A stretch of DNA of 64,000 nt, taken from the NCBI RefSeq assembly GCF_001017575.1, contig NZ_CP011372.1, positions 310,001 to 374,000 on the forward strand, given 5' to 3'. The first letter of the stretch is position 1, and each line of letters begins with the position of its first letter. The notes under the pieces are model-generated. The model made no database searches. It was not told where the DNA came from and worked only from the letters and a program-made list of their open reading frames with translations. This document shows, one piece after another, positions 54,891-62,977 of this stretch. This stretch comes from Campylobacter lari. GTDB taxonomy: Bacteria > Campylobacterota > Campylobacteria > Campylobacterales > Campylobacteraceae. A program made the translations under genes and the position numbers.

Positions 54891-55624
54891 AAGCTTTCCT
54901 TGTTTTGTCCGATTCTATATAGAGCAAAATCATATTTTATAGGATCTTGTGGATCAAATTTTTTAAGACTTTGAGTAAGCTCTAAAACACTTTTAAAATC
55001 ATAAATCTTACGCTTTAAAAGCTTAAGTTTCAATGAAACTTTATGAGTATGGGTATCTAAAGGTATGAGTAAATCTTTTTTATCGATATTTTTAAACAAA
55101 CCCAAATCAAGCTCATCTTTTCTTACCATCCACCTAAGATACATATTGTATCTTTTTAGAGGACTTTTTGGGGTTTTAAATTCTTTTGAAAAGAAAAACT
55201 CATAACCATAGCTTTTATAAGGATTAAGCTTATAAATTATTTCCATGAAGGCTTTTATTGCTTGTGTGATGTTTTGTTCTTTTTGATAGGCCTCGGTAAA
55301 AATATTTTCTATACTATTTTCATTTTTTAAGCGTTTAAGTGTGATAAAAATTTGAGCTATGTCTTGAGAGTTTTGAAAGCGGTATTTTATATTTTTACAT
55401 TCTTTTTTAATAATCTCATCATTTCTTTCAAGCAAGGAAAAATCAAGTTTTTTTAAAAAATTTACAATATTTTTAGCATTTCCATAAGCAAATAAAGCAC
55501 AAAGTAAGGCTATGGTTTCATCTTTATAAATACTTGCAATTTGTAAAGGATCAGGATGAGAGAAAAGCTCTTTTTGAGTATTTTTGCTTAAGATAGCTTC
55601 ATCTAAAAGAGCTTTAATTTGCAT
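54875..55624 (-). CDS. TIGR02757/DUF2400 family protein
   Basis: The 249-aa protein carries the typical DUF2400 blocks: HPDPLQIASIYKDETIALLC, ALFAYGNAKNIVNFLKKLDF near the start and PLDTHTHKVSLKLKLLKRKI and KFDPQDPIKYDFALYRIGQ near the end. The pattern resembles a HhH-GPD DNA glycosylase-like helical fold, but its function is unknown. It lies between flgK and the TauE gene; its start is shared by one base with the flgK stop, so it may be read with flgK. Confidence 0.85.
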   Translation of the reverse strand: MQIKALLDEAILSKNTQKELFSHPDPLQIASIYKDETIALLCALFAYGNAKNIVNFLKKLDFSLLERNDEIIKKECKNIKYRFQNSQDIAQIFITLKRLKNENSIENIFTEAYQKEQNITQAIKAFMEIIYKLNPYKSYGYEFFFSKEFKTPKSPLKRYNMYLRWMVRKDELDLGLFKNIDKKDLLIPLDTHTHKVSLKLKLLKRKIYDFKSVLELTQSLKKFDPQDPIKYDFALYRIGQNKESLWGLN

Positions 55625-57453
55625 TAAGATTTTAAACCAAGTAAGGTTTCAAGCATTTGATCAACAGTGGTTACGATTTTAGCTGCGGCGCCATAACTTG
55701 CTTGATATTGTATGAGTGCTGCTAATTCTTCGTTGGTATTTACACCACTTTTTGATTGATATTCTGCATAGGCTGTATTAAATACTGTCATATTAGTTGC
55801 ATGCGCAAAACCATTGCTTTCAGCATCTGAAGCAATTTGACCTGTAAATTTTCTATAATATCCATCTAAAGACATAGTATCTACTGTACCATCTTTATTG
55901 TAAAAATTTACTTTTTGGGTTTGAAGTTGTAGCATGGCATTTGCTACATCATTATTTCCATCAACACCATTTGAGCTTGCTTTTAAACTATTTGGATCAT
56001 TTCTAATGCTTGAGTTGACATTAATATCATTTGCATCTTGGCCATTAAAAAATGAAGATACATTTAAAGCACCTGGGAAATTTGTACCATTATCTTTAAA
56101 AGCTATTTTATAGCCCTTTTTTAAGCTATTGATTTGGAAATTTCCGCTATCACTTTGTCCATCGTAATGATAAAAAGCTTGAAAATAATCATTTAAATCA
56201 TCACCACCTTGACCATTCTTGTTATCATCAATATCTGCATTAATTTGCTTGATAACATCTTCCATGGTTGTATTGACATCAATCTTGATGGTTCTTGTGG
56301 CTACTGCATTGCCTTTTTCATCATAAACTGTTATATCAAAACTTCCTGCTTGAATGTTTTTATCATAACTCATTAAAGAAGTATCAGGTTTTAATCCTTT
56401 TAAATCATCTGAATTAACTCTATCTGTAGCTGCTTGAGCATAGACATTGTTAGTTTGAGTTATGAGTGTTTTTGTAAAAGTATTTAGCATATCTTTATAT
56501 TCTTGCAATTTTCCATCGCTGTAAGTATCATGATTACCATCATAGTTTCTACCTCTAAGATCAAGCTGAGCACCAAGTTGCCCGCCTGAAATTTTATTGG
56601 TTAAATCGTAACGATTTTCATCATTTACTTCATAATAAATTTGATAAAATCCATTAGGATTATTATTGTCTAGTTTTAAAGGATGAAAGCTAGAACCATT
56701 TACTATACTAAAACCTTGAATGCTTAAATCATAATATCTTCCTGAATCAGTCATGGTAGATTCTAAAGTACTATCTTGAGAGCTTGTTCCTTTCCAAGCT
56801 ACTGCATTAACTAGCTTTGAAAGCCTAAGTTCAAGTTCATCTCTTTTATCTCTTAGTTGATTTGCATTATCAGTTGGTAAAACTTCTTCATTTTCAAGCT
56901 GTTTGTTAATATTTGCAATCTCTTGACCAATGTTGTTGATTTCATCTACAGTTTGTTTGATTTGCTCGTTGACAGTTTGTTGCATTTTATTAAGATCTTG
57001 TAGTGTTTTTTGTATATTTTGAGTTAGTGTGTTTGCACTTTCAATAAGATCTATTTTGCTTGCTCCATCACTTGGATTAGATGCAAAGTTATTCCATGCA
57101 TCATAGTAGTTTTTATAATCTTGCAAAATACCAGTACCTTGCATATCAGGAAATCTTTGGCTTGCCTCTTGCAAAATTTGTCCTAAATAATTTGTATAGT
57201 TTTGCTGAGTGGTGGCATTTTTTAACTCATAATAAGAATGCTCATCATGTAATCTTTTTATGGTGTCAATTTGTGTGCCCGTCCCTAGATGCAAACCACC
57301 TCTATCAATGGACATTCCAGAACTTTGTACAGCTCTTTGTCTAGTATAAAATACTGCATTTGCATTAGAGATATTATTGCCTGTTGTATTAATTTGAAGT
57401 TCAGCAGCTCTAATACCGCTAACCCCTGTATATAAGCTATCAAAAATTCCCAT
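55624..57453 (-). CDS. flgK: Flagellar hook-associated protein 1 FlgK
   Basis: The 609-aa protein joins the hook to the filament. The N-terminus has the axial protein motif GIFDSLYTGVSGIRAAELQI NTT region, and the C-terminus NEELAALIQYQASYGAAAKI followed by VTTVDQMLETLLGLKS, which form the coiled-coil core D0/D1. The centre is a variable domain rich in Asn/Asp/Gly. It is the last gene of flgI-flgJ-flgM-flgN-flgK, 10 bases after flgN, its own export chaperone. Confidence 0.95.
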   Translation of the reverse strand: MGIFDSLYTGVSGIRAAELQINTTGNNISNANAVFYTRQRAVQSSGMSIDRGGLHLGTGTQIDTIKRLHDEHSYYELKNATTQQNYTNYLGQILQEASQRFPDMQGTGILQDYKNYYDAWNNFASNPSDGASKIDLIESANTLTQNIQKTLQDLNKMQQTVNEQIKQTVDEINNIGQEIANINKQLENEEVLPTDNANQLRDKRDELELRLSKLVNAVAWKGTSSQDSTLESTMTDSGRYYDLSIQGFSIVNGSSFHPLKLDNNNPNGFYQIYYEVNDENRYDLTNKISGGQLGAQLDLRGRNYDGNHDTYSDGKLQEYKDMLNTFTKTLITQTNNVYAQAATDRVNSDDLKGLKPDTSLMSYDKNIQAGSFDITVYDEKGNAVATRTIKIDVNTTMEDVIKQINADIDDNKNGQGGDDLNDYFQAFYHYDGQSDSGNFQINSLKKGYKIAFKDNGTNFPGALNVSSFFNGQDANDINVNSSIRNDPNSLKASSNGVDGNNDVANAMLQLQTQKVNFYNKDGTVDTMSLDGYYRKFTGQIASDAESNGFAHATNMTVFNTAYAEYQSKSGVNTNEELAALIQYQASYGAAAKIVTTVDQMLETLLGLKS

Positions 57454-57463
57454 GATTTAACCT

Positions 57464-57898
57464 TTAAACATTGATCTTAAATAATGAATCTGGAATTGTT
57501 TTTTGATCTCCATAAGCATTATTTGTTCCATTTTGTTCAAACATTGTGTTTAGAAGATTGTCATAAAAATTTTTAATAATAAGAGCTAATTTAGCGTATT
57601 CTTTATTTTTTTGGTGCAAGGTGTTTAAATTTTGCTTTAAAAGAGCAAGTTTTTCTTTATCTTCATCATCTAAAAGCTCATCTAAGCCTTTATTATTTCC
57701 TTGATTGCTAAGTTCTACTAAAGCCTTATCAAGATTTTTTTTAGCAATTTGAAAATCATTTACAAGTTTAGTTTTTTCCTCTACGCTTTTGCTAACATGT
57801 TGGTGATTAGCAGCTTGAATTTGGGTTATATCTTCTAAAGTAAGATTGATGAGTTTTTCTAAAATAGAATTTGTTTCGTCTAAGTGTTGTTTAACCAT
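57464..57898 (-). CDS. flgN: Flagellar export chaperone FlgN
   Basis: The 144-aa all-helical protein matches FlgN in size and heptad pattern (LDETNSILEKLINLTLEDIT, ALVELSNQGNNKGLDELLDD, IIKNFYDNLLNTMFEQNGTN). FlgN protects FlgK and FlgL before export. Sequence similarity in this family is low, so the call relies mainly on its place between flgM and flgK, matching C. jejuni Cj1464-Cj1466. Confidence 0.82.
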   Translation of the reverse strand: MVKQHLDETNSILEKLINLTLEDITQIQAANHQHVSKSVEEKTKLVNDFQIAKKNLDKALVELSNQGNNKGLDELLDDEDKEKLALLKQNLNTLHQKNKEYAKLALIIKNFYDNLLNTMFEQNGTNNAYGDQKTIPDSLFKINV

Positions 57899-57941
57899 TT
57901 TTTTATCCTTTCTTAGGCACTAACCCAAAAAAGGATAAAAA

Positions 57942-58148
57942 TTATAATAAAGAATCTGCTATTGCTTTAGAAGTGGCTTGTAAGTCTACTTTATACTCGC
58001 CATTTTTAATTTGAGAAGCAATGATAGATGCTTTACTTTCTTCTGCCTTTTGAGTTTCTTTTGCCTTGTTGTTTTCTTTGTTTTCTGTTTTATTTATATC
58101 ATTAGTAGCAACCTGCGCTACATAACTTTGATGTATAGGGTTTATCAT
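57942..58148 (-). CDS. flgM: Anti-sigma28 factor FlgM
   Basis: The 68-aa protein has the expected disordered, charged middle (NDINKTENKENNKAKETQKA) and the C-terminal sigma28-binding pattern EESKASIIASQIKNGEYKVD followed by LQATSKAIADSLL. FlgM holds sigma28 (FliA) until filament assembly. It is preceded by a GGAGG ribosome-binding site and a sigma28 promoter, which makes feedback control likely. Confidence 0.92.
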   Translation of the reverse strand: MINPIHQSYVAQVATNDINKTENKENNKAKETQKAEESKASIIASQIKNGEYKVDLQATSKAIADSLL

Positions 58149-58185
58149 TTTAAGCCTCCAGTTCTATTGAAAAACTCTAAGAACT

Positions 58186-58191
58186 ATATCG
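58186..58191 (-). promoter_or_regulatory. Sigma28 (FliA) -10 element for flgM
   Basis: On the minus strand the sequence reads TTTTTTTAAGTGTCGATATAG, with the CGATAT -10 element of Campylobacter sigma28, 38 bases before the flgM start. This would let FliA boost its own anti-sigma factor. Confidence 0.65.
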
Positions 58192-58208
58192 ACACTTAAA
58201 AAAATAAC

Positions 58209-58577
58209 TTAACCCCTTTCTTTTAAATAATCAAATAATAATTTTGAAAAACCTAACCCCCCGCTTAATGCTTTACTCATAGTATCATTATACATAGATG
58301 AATAAATTTCATCACTTGCATCTTTTCCAAATAAAGAATTTTCTTGTTTTAAAGAAATATCCAAAACGCTTTTGATTAAAAAAGCTTCAAAAGCGTCAGT
58401 TTGTTCTTTTAAAGCTTTATCTTCATCATTTAATGCTTGTATATGAGTTAAATCATTTTTAAAAGCACTATCTGCATAATTTTTAGCAGCCTTGTAGCTG
58501 TTATTGTGTTTAGTAATACTTTCATAAAGTTCACTGCTATAGTTTTTACTCGCTAAATAATTATCAACTCTCATCAT
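58209..58577 (-). CDS. flgJ: FlgJ-like rod-binding protein (no muramidase domain)
   Basis: The 122-aa protein is a rod-binding domain only: DAFEAFLIKSVLDISLKQEN, SLFGKDASDEIYSSMYNDTM and SKALSGGLGFSKLLFDYLKE match the N-terminal half of FlgJ. The C-terminal cell-wall hydrolase domain of enteric FlgJ is absent, as usual in Campylobacterota, where a separate lytic enzyme would open the wall. It overlaps flgI by 4 bases. Confidence 0.88.
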   Translation of the reverse strand: MMRVDNYLASKNYSSELYESITKHNNSYKAAKNYADSAFKNDLTHIQALNDEDKALKEQTDAFEAFLIKSVLDISLKQENSLFGKDASDEIYSSMYNDTMSKALSGGLGFSKLLFDYLKERG

Positions 58578-59620
58578 ATCACCTCTAATTCAGCACTAAT
58601 TGCACCAGCTCTTTTTAGATTTTGCATAATAGCTATGATATCATTTGGTGCTGCTCCAAGTTTATTTAGCATTCTAGCTATGTTTGCTACTGTTGTTTTG
58701 TTGTTTGTGATTTTTAAAGTATTAGATACAGGATCTAAAATACCACCATCTTTCATATCGATTTCATTTTGTCCTAAAGCTACAGTATTGTTTGGATCGA
58801 TTTTTATAGTGATATCTTTATGGGTAATTAATATAGGCTCAACTTCTATATTTACTCCCGCTACTATGGTTCCTGTTCTTTCATCGATGATCACTTTACT
58901 TTCTGGAGTATAAGCTATATCTTGTTCTAATACTCTTGCCATAAATTCAACATGAGAAAATTCTTCAGGTTTTGTTAATTTTATAGTTCTAGAATCTAAA
59001 GCCTTTGCTATATCTGTATCAAAAATAGTATTTAAAACTCTTTCTATATTGTTAGCTGTTTTAAAATCTGCTTCTTTTAAGCTTAAAATCAGATCATCTG
59101 TTTGACTGAAATTTTGAGGTATTTCTCTTTCAACTACTGCACCATTAATAACATTTGCTGAGGTTGAGTGTGTTCCTGCTGCACCTGGTCTTGGACTAAG
59201 TCCACCTATAGCTAATGAACCTTGAGCTACTGCATAAATTTCTCCATCAACCCCTTTTAGAGCTGTCATAAGTAAGGTTCCACCTTGTAAAGATTTAGCA
59301 TCACCTAAAGAAGCTACACTTACATCAAGCTTATCTCCGCTTCTTGCAAAAGCAGGAAGTTTTGCTGTAACCATTACTGCTGCTGTATTTTTTGATTTTA
59401 TATCACCTGGGCTAACTTTTACATTCATACCTTGAAGCATATTTGAAATAGATTGTAGGGTAAATTCGCTACTTGTGCCATCTCCACTTCCATTTAAACC
59501 AACAACCAAACCATATCCTATAAGTTGGTTATCTCTAACACCTACTACATTGGTAAGTTCTTTAATAGTAGCTGCAAAAACGCTTAGACTTAGCACTAAG
59601 CTTAAAAATAATATTCTCAT
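58574..59620 (-). CDS. flgI: Flagellar P-ring protein FlgI
   Basis: The 348-aa periplasmic ring protein begins with a signal peptide (MRILFLSLVLSLSVFA) and has the highly conserved TNVVGVRDNQLIGYGLVVGL N-terminal block, AARPG-type GGLSPRPGAAGTHSTSANVI, IIDERTGTIVAGVNIEV and the end LNKLGAAPNDIIAIMQNLKR AGA. It is the first gene of the unit ending at flgK and has a near-perfect sigma54 promoter. Confidence 0.96.
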   Translation of the reverse strand: MRILFLSLVLSLSVFAATIKELTNVVGVRDNQLIGYGLVVGLNGSGDGTSSEFTLQSISNMLQGMNVKVSPGDIKSKNTAAVMVTAKLPAFARSGDKLDVSVASLGDAKSLQGGTLLMTALKGVDGEIYAVAQGSLAIGGLSPRPGAAGTHSTSANVINGAVVEREIPQNFSQTDDLILSLKEADFKTANNIERVLNTIFDTDIAKALDSRTIKLTKPEEFSHVEFMARVLEQDIAYTPESKVIIDERTGTIVAGVNIEVEPILITHKDITIKIDPNNTVALGQNEIDMKDGGILDPVSNTLKITNNKTTVANIARMLNKLGAAPNDIIAIMQNLKRAGAISAELEVI

Positions 59621-59657
59621 CGATTCTTCCTTTAATCTATGCTATTTTCATAAATTA

Positions 59658-59675
59658 AAGCAAAAAAAGTTCCAA
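59658..59675 (-). promoter_or_regulatory. Sigma54 (RpoN) promoter for flgI
   Basis: On the minus strand it reads TTGGAACTTTTTTTGCTT, which matches the Campylobacter sigma54 consensus GGAA-N6-TTGCTT exactly. It lies 38-55 bases before the flgI start, in the gap after rsmD. FlgR/RpoN control is known for the rod, ring and hook genes. Confidence 0.85.
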
Positions 59676-59677
59676 AT

Positions 59678-60334
59678 TTATGCAAAGGAGTAAAAACTTA
59701 GAGTGGTTGAACCAAATTTTTTTTCTTTAGTTTTTTGATAATTTTGTATTTTAGTTGGAGTTTTAAAAGTACTGTGATGTTCTATGATGATGATTTTAAC
59801 ATTTGAATTTTTTATATTTTCTATCAATTTTAAAGTTTTTTCATAAATATCAAAAAAACCTTCTCTAATATCAAAAGGTGGATCAAGATATAAAATAATA
59901 TCTTCTTTGGAATTTTGAATAATTTGAGGGGTTTTTTTAAAGGTATCATCATTGAGACAAATGGTGTTTTGATCAATACTAGATGCATTTTTTAAAGCGA
60001 TTTCATAAGCTTTTTTATCTTTTTCTATGGCATAGCTTTTTAAGCAACCATTACTTCTTGCTTCTAATGCCATTAAAGCGCTTCCTCCAAAGGCTTCTAT
60101 GAAAACCTTATCTTGTAAAGAAAAACGCAAAACATTAAAAACACAAGATTTTACTATGCTTTTGGTACTTCTTGTGATGTCTAGACTAGGAAGTAAAATT
60201 TTTTTACCCTTATAGATTCCACTTTCTATGGTGGTGTAAATTTTTTGAGTTTGTTTTTTTGAGTTTGTTTTTTTATCCTCTTTGTAATTTTTTAAAAAAT
60301 CTTTTACGCTTTGATATTCTTGTGTTTTATGCAT
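59678..60334 (-). CDS. rsmD: 16S rRNA (guanine966-N2)-methyltransferase RsmD-like
   Basis: The 218-aa protein has the SAM-binding motif VFIEAFGGSALMALEARSNG, the acidic second strand motif SYAIEKDKKAYEIALKN, and the catalytic DPPF tetrapeptide in ILYLDPPFDIREGF. The N-terminal LPSLDITRSTKSIVKSCVFN is the RsmD start region (normally 'RPT...REAvFN'). It methylates the small ribosomal subunit. Residue changes in the start region and a Lys/Gln-rich N-terminal extension of ~45 residues are somewhat unusual. Neighbours overlap. Confidence 0.82.
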   Translation of the reverse strand: MHKTQEYQSVKDFLKNYKEDKKTNSKKQTQKIYTTIESGIYKGKKILLPSLDITRSTKSIVKSCVFNVLRFSLQDKVFIEAFGGSALMALEARSNGCLKSYAIEKDKKAYEIALKNASSIDQNTICLNDDTFKKTPQIIQNSKEDIILYLDPPFDIREGFFDIYEKTLKLIENIKNSNVKIIIIEHHSTFKTPTKIQNYQKTKEKKFGSTTLSFYSFA

Positions 60335-60722
60335 TATTATTTTCTTCTTTGATGAGGTTTTTTAACTCTATTTTGTAAAGATCAAATATCGCATCGATTT
60401 TTTCATGACTTTCTTGACGCAATTGCTCTAAAATGGCTTCACATTTTTGATTCATAAGTTTTTTCTCACGCATAGCAATCTTATAAGCAATACTTTGCAA
60501 ACTTGCATTGAAATCATTTAAGGCATTAAGCAATTCTTGCATATTAAAAGGAGGGGTTAAAAAATTTGATTTTTTATTGATGATAAATTGTGGTTTTTGT
60601 GTATTGATTTTTTCATCACAGACTAAAAAATCACAATCTTTTTTTAAAACTAAAAAATCTTTCAAGGCAATTTCTAAAGTTTTTTCTAAAATTAAATCTT
60701 TACATTCAAGAGCGATTTTCAT
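60327..60722 (-). CDS. Hypothetical protein (131 aa)
   Basis: I do not recognise this protein. The first ~60 residues alternate short hydrophobic strands and helices (ILEKTLEIALKDFLVLKKDC, DFLVCDEKI), somewhat like a degenerate receiver domain without phosphorylatable Asp in the expected place. The rest is a helical region with likely coiled coil (ASLQSIAYKIAMREKKLMNQ, EKIDAIFDLYKIELKNLIKE). It overlaps rsmD by 8 bases and the HdrB-like gene by 17 bases, so it is translated with them. From memory Cj1460 is in this place. Confidence 0.7.
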   Translation of the reverse strand: MKIALECKDLILEKTLEIALKDFLVLKKDCDFLVCDEKINTQKPQFIINKKSNFLTPPFNMQELLNALNDFNASLQSIAYKIAMREKKLMNQKCEAILEQLRQESHEKIDAIFDLYKIELKNLIKEENNNA

Positions 60723-61410
60723 TGATTAAACTCACTTTTAATTTGTGTTTTTTTAAAGTATATGGTACTATACCTAGGGCTAAATTTGCAAGCTCTGCAA
60801 AACTTAAAATATAAAAATCTTCAAAATTTCTATTTGAAATAGCTTGTAATTCTTTATAGCATTTGTCAAACATATAAAAAGAATAAAAATCCTCAACTAC
60901 TAAAAAATCACAACCACTATCATAAGCATCTAACATTGTAGCAGCAGCACTTTTGAAAGCTAGCTCAGCATTTAAATTTAAAAATCCATAGCCACAGCTT
61001 TTGTATTTCCTTTCAAAGTCTATGATATTTGCTTTAAGTATTTTAGTAAGTTCTAAAGAAAAATTTGCATTAGAAAATCCTTGATAAACACCTATATTAA
61101 ATTGCTCAAAAAAATGTTTAATGTGTTCTTGTTTAAGATGCTTTAAAAAAACTTCTGGAGCATATTGAATTTTTTCAATTTTACTCATAATTTCATAAGA
61201 GCTGTATTCGCAAGCTAAGATATTATCTTCATTCATCATTCTTGAATACTCATTTAGTATTTCTTTTGGATCATAATCAATAATAAAATAATTTTTACCT
61301 AAAGGCTTTTCACATAATGCGCTTTGAACTCCAACTTTATCTAAAGCATCTTTGATGATATCAAAATAACAAAATAAATCATTATTGCTATTAGTATAAA
61401 TTTTATACAT
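60706..61410 (-). CDS. Degenerate HdrB/SdhE-like protein lacking Fe-S cysteines
   Basis: The 234-aa protein follows the C-terminal CCG domain of HdrB/SdhE/MfrE proteins. LTKILKANIIDFERKYKSCG matches the strand before the CCG motif, with Ser138-Cys139-Gly140 instead of Cys-Cys-Gly. Next come ELAFKSAAATMLDAYDSGCD and FLVVEDFYSFYMFDKCYKEL, where the usual cysteines of the second half motif are Glu/Asp/Ser. SFAELANLALGI is the family's usual end. The N-terminal CCG half is also without its cysteines. It therefore looks like a paralogue that lost its cluster. It is 9 bases downstream of the SdhB-like gene, the same partner as in SdhABE/MfrABE. Confidence 0.75.
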   Translation of the reverse strand: MYKIYTNSNNDLFCYFDIIKDALDKVGVQSALCEKPLGKNYFIIDYDPKEILNEYSRMMNEDNILACEYSSYEIMSKIEKIQYAPEVFLKHLKQEHIKHFFEQFNIGVYQGFSNANFSLELTKILKANIIDFERKYKSCGYGFLNLNAELAFKSAAATMLDAYDSGCDFLVVEDFYSFYMFDKCYKELQAISNRNFEDFYILSFAELANLALGIVPYTLKKHKLKVSLINENRS

Positions 61411-61419
61411 TTTAATTCC

Positions 61420-62058
61420 TTAAAAAATACTTCTTGCAAGGCCTGATTTTACAAGCATTACTTTTAATTCTTTAATATAAGATTCATAATCAAGCTCATT
61501 TGATGAAATAAAATTTTTAAATTTAGTATGATAGTAAATTCCTTTTTCTTCATCTGCGACTAATTTTAAAAATTGCGGTGCTTTTTCTGGATATTTAAGC
61601 AACATCTTATAAGCAAAGATAAAAAAACTATCGCCAAGATACTCAGGTAAAAATTCTCTAATTTCACTTGTATAATATAAAAAGTCATATTGTTTATAAA
61701 GTTCTATATCGTGTATATCAATAAGTCCTTTAAAAAGTTCGAGTTTTTCTAAAAAATCACTTTTATCCATGATTAAATCTTTGGTTGCTCTTTTGGTGTC
61801 AAGTGGTTCTATGATGAGTTCTTTTCCAAATTTCTCAATGATATTATTTAAATCTCTTCGTTGTCTAAGGGCAACTTGGTTGATTTTAATACAACTTTCT
61901 GGATTTTCTTCAAAGTCAAAATATATATCATCTTTTTTCACTTGCACTAAAATATCATAAACACTTTTAAAATTTTTACTATCATAAACATAAGGTTTAT
62001 AATAAGCTAAATAATCACTATCTTTATCAAAACGAAAAATTCTTAAAGTTATTTGCAT
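61420..62058 (-). CDS. Degenerate SdhB/FrdB-like iron-sulfur subunit without cluster ligands
   Basis: The 212-aa protein follows SdhB/FrdB along its length. ITLRIFRFDKDSDYLAYYKP matches the opening strand of the family. KSVYDILVQVKKDD corresponds to the '.vLd.L..ik' helix, and ELIIEPLDTKRATKDLIMDK to the 'i.i.PL....v.kDL..D' end of the plant-type ferredoxin domain. YLGDSFFIFAYKMLLKYPEK and LVADEEKGIYYHTKFKNFI match the C-terminal 'G...la.AyR...D.rDe' and 'DeegiyrCht...C' regions. All cluster-binding cysteines are replaced; only Cys56 remains. It probably has a structural or regulatory job. Gene order with the HdrB-like gene copies SdhB/SdhE. Confidence 0.78.
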   Translation of the reverse strand: MQITLRIFRFDKDSDYLAYYKPYVYDSKNFKSVYDILVQVKKDDIYFDFEENPESCIKINQVALRQRRDLNNIIEKFGKELIIEPLDTKRATKDLIMDKSDFLEKLELFKGLIDIHDIELYKQYDFLYYTSEIREFLPEYLGDSFFIFAYKMLLKYPEKAPQFLKLVADEEKGIYYHTKFKNFISSNELDYESYIKELKVMLVKSGLARSIF

Positions 62059-62155
62059 ATTTTATCCTTGGTATTATTTTTCATTATATACATTTTAAAC
62101 TTATAAAAATTTGATTATTATATAAAATTAAAAGCTTTTTGTATAAAATATTCAC

Positions 62156-62977
62156 ATGGATAAAGAAAAAATTATTATCAATGCCTTTGCTAATCCTATC
62201 AATGGAGATGATGGGGCAATCATCGATGGATATTGTTATTCTAAAGATTTATTTTGTGAAGACGTGCATTTTAAGCGTTCTTGGATGAGTTTAGAGCAAG
62301 TTGGAGCAAAGGCTATGCTTGTTAATATTTCTGATGCAATTGCTATGAATGCTACGCCAAAATATGCTCTTTTAGGGCTTTCTTTGCCAAAATGTTTAGA
62401 AATGAAACAAGTTAAAGCTTTACAAAAAGGCTTACTAGATAGTGCAAAAGAATTTGGGGTACAAATTATAGGTGGAGATACTATAGCGGATAATAAAATC
62501 AATATTAGTGTAACTATTATTTCTAAAGTAAATAAAAAGGCTATTTTTAGAAAAGGTTTGAAAAAAGGAGATTTGTTTGCTTTTAGTGGGAAATTAGGTG
62601 AGAGTTTAAAAGGTTTAAATATTTTATTTCGCGGTGGAAAATTGCATTCTAAACATCGTTTTATAAAACCTAGTTTGAGACAAAATTTTTTTTATGATAT
62701 AGCAAAAAAAGTTAGAGTAAGTATGGATATTTCAGATGGTTTAAATAAAGACTTATCAAGAATGCTGTTTCAAAACCAACTTAGTATAAAATTCCTTAAA
62801 AAATTAGATAAATTTAGCTTAAATAGTGCAGAAGAATATGAAATTTTATTTGCTTTTGATAAAAAACATAAAGCATTTATACAAAATATGGCAAAAAAAC
62901 ATAGAATTAAACTAAATATTTTTGCAAAAACAACAACAGGAAGGTATAAATTTTATGGAAGAGAACATCATTTTTAA
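62156..62977 (+). CDS. thiL: Thiamine-monophosphate kinase
   Basis: ThiL phosphorylates thiamine monophosphate to the cofactor TPP. The 273-aa protein has [20 protein letters not shown] (nucleotide/Mg site), [56 protein letters not shown] and [15 protein letters not shown], typical of the ThiL/PurM fold. It is slightly shorter than E. coli ThiL, mostly by a reduced C-terminal part. It overlaps truD by 23 bases and is divergent from the SdhB-like gene. Confidence 0.93.
   Translation: MDKEKIIINAFANPINGDDGAIIDGYCYSKDLFCEDVHFKRSWMSLEQVGAKAMLVNISDAIAMNATPKYALLGLSLPKCLEMKQVKALQKGLLDSAKEFGVQIIGGDTIADNKINISVTIISKVNKKAIFRKGLKKGDLFAFSGKLGESLKGLNILFRGGKLHSKHRFIKPSLRQNFFYDIAKKVRVSMDISDGLNKDLSRMLFQNQLSIKFLKKLDKFSLNSAEEYEILFAFDKKHKAFIQNMAKKHRIKLNIFAKTTTGRYKFYGREHHF

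Noticed and set aside
58011-58199. Plus-strand frames opposite flgM and other flagellar genes
   Set aside because: They are antisense shadows of well-supported minus-strand genes, with no start signals.
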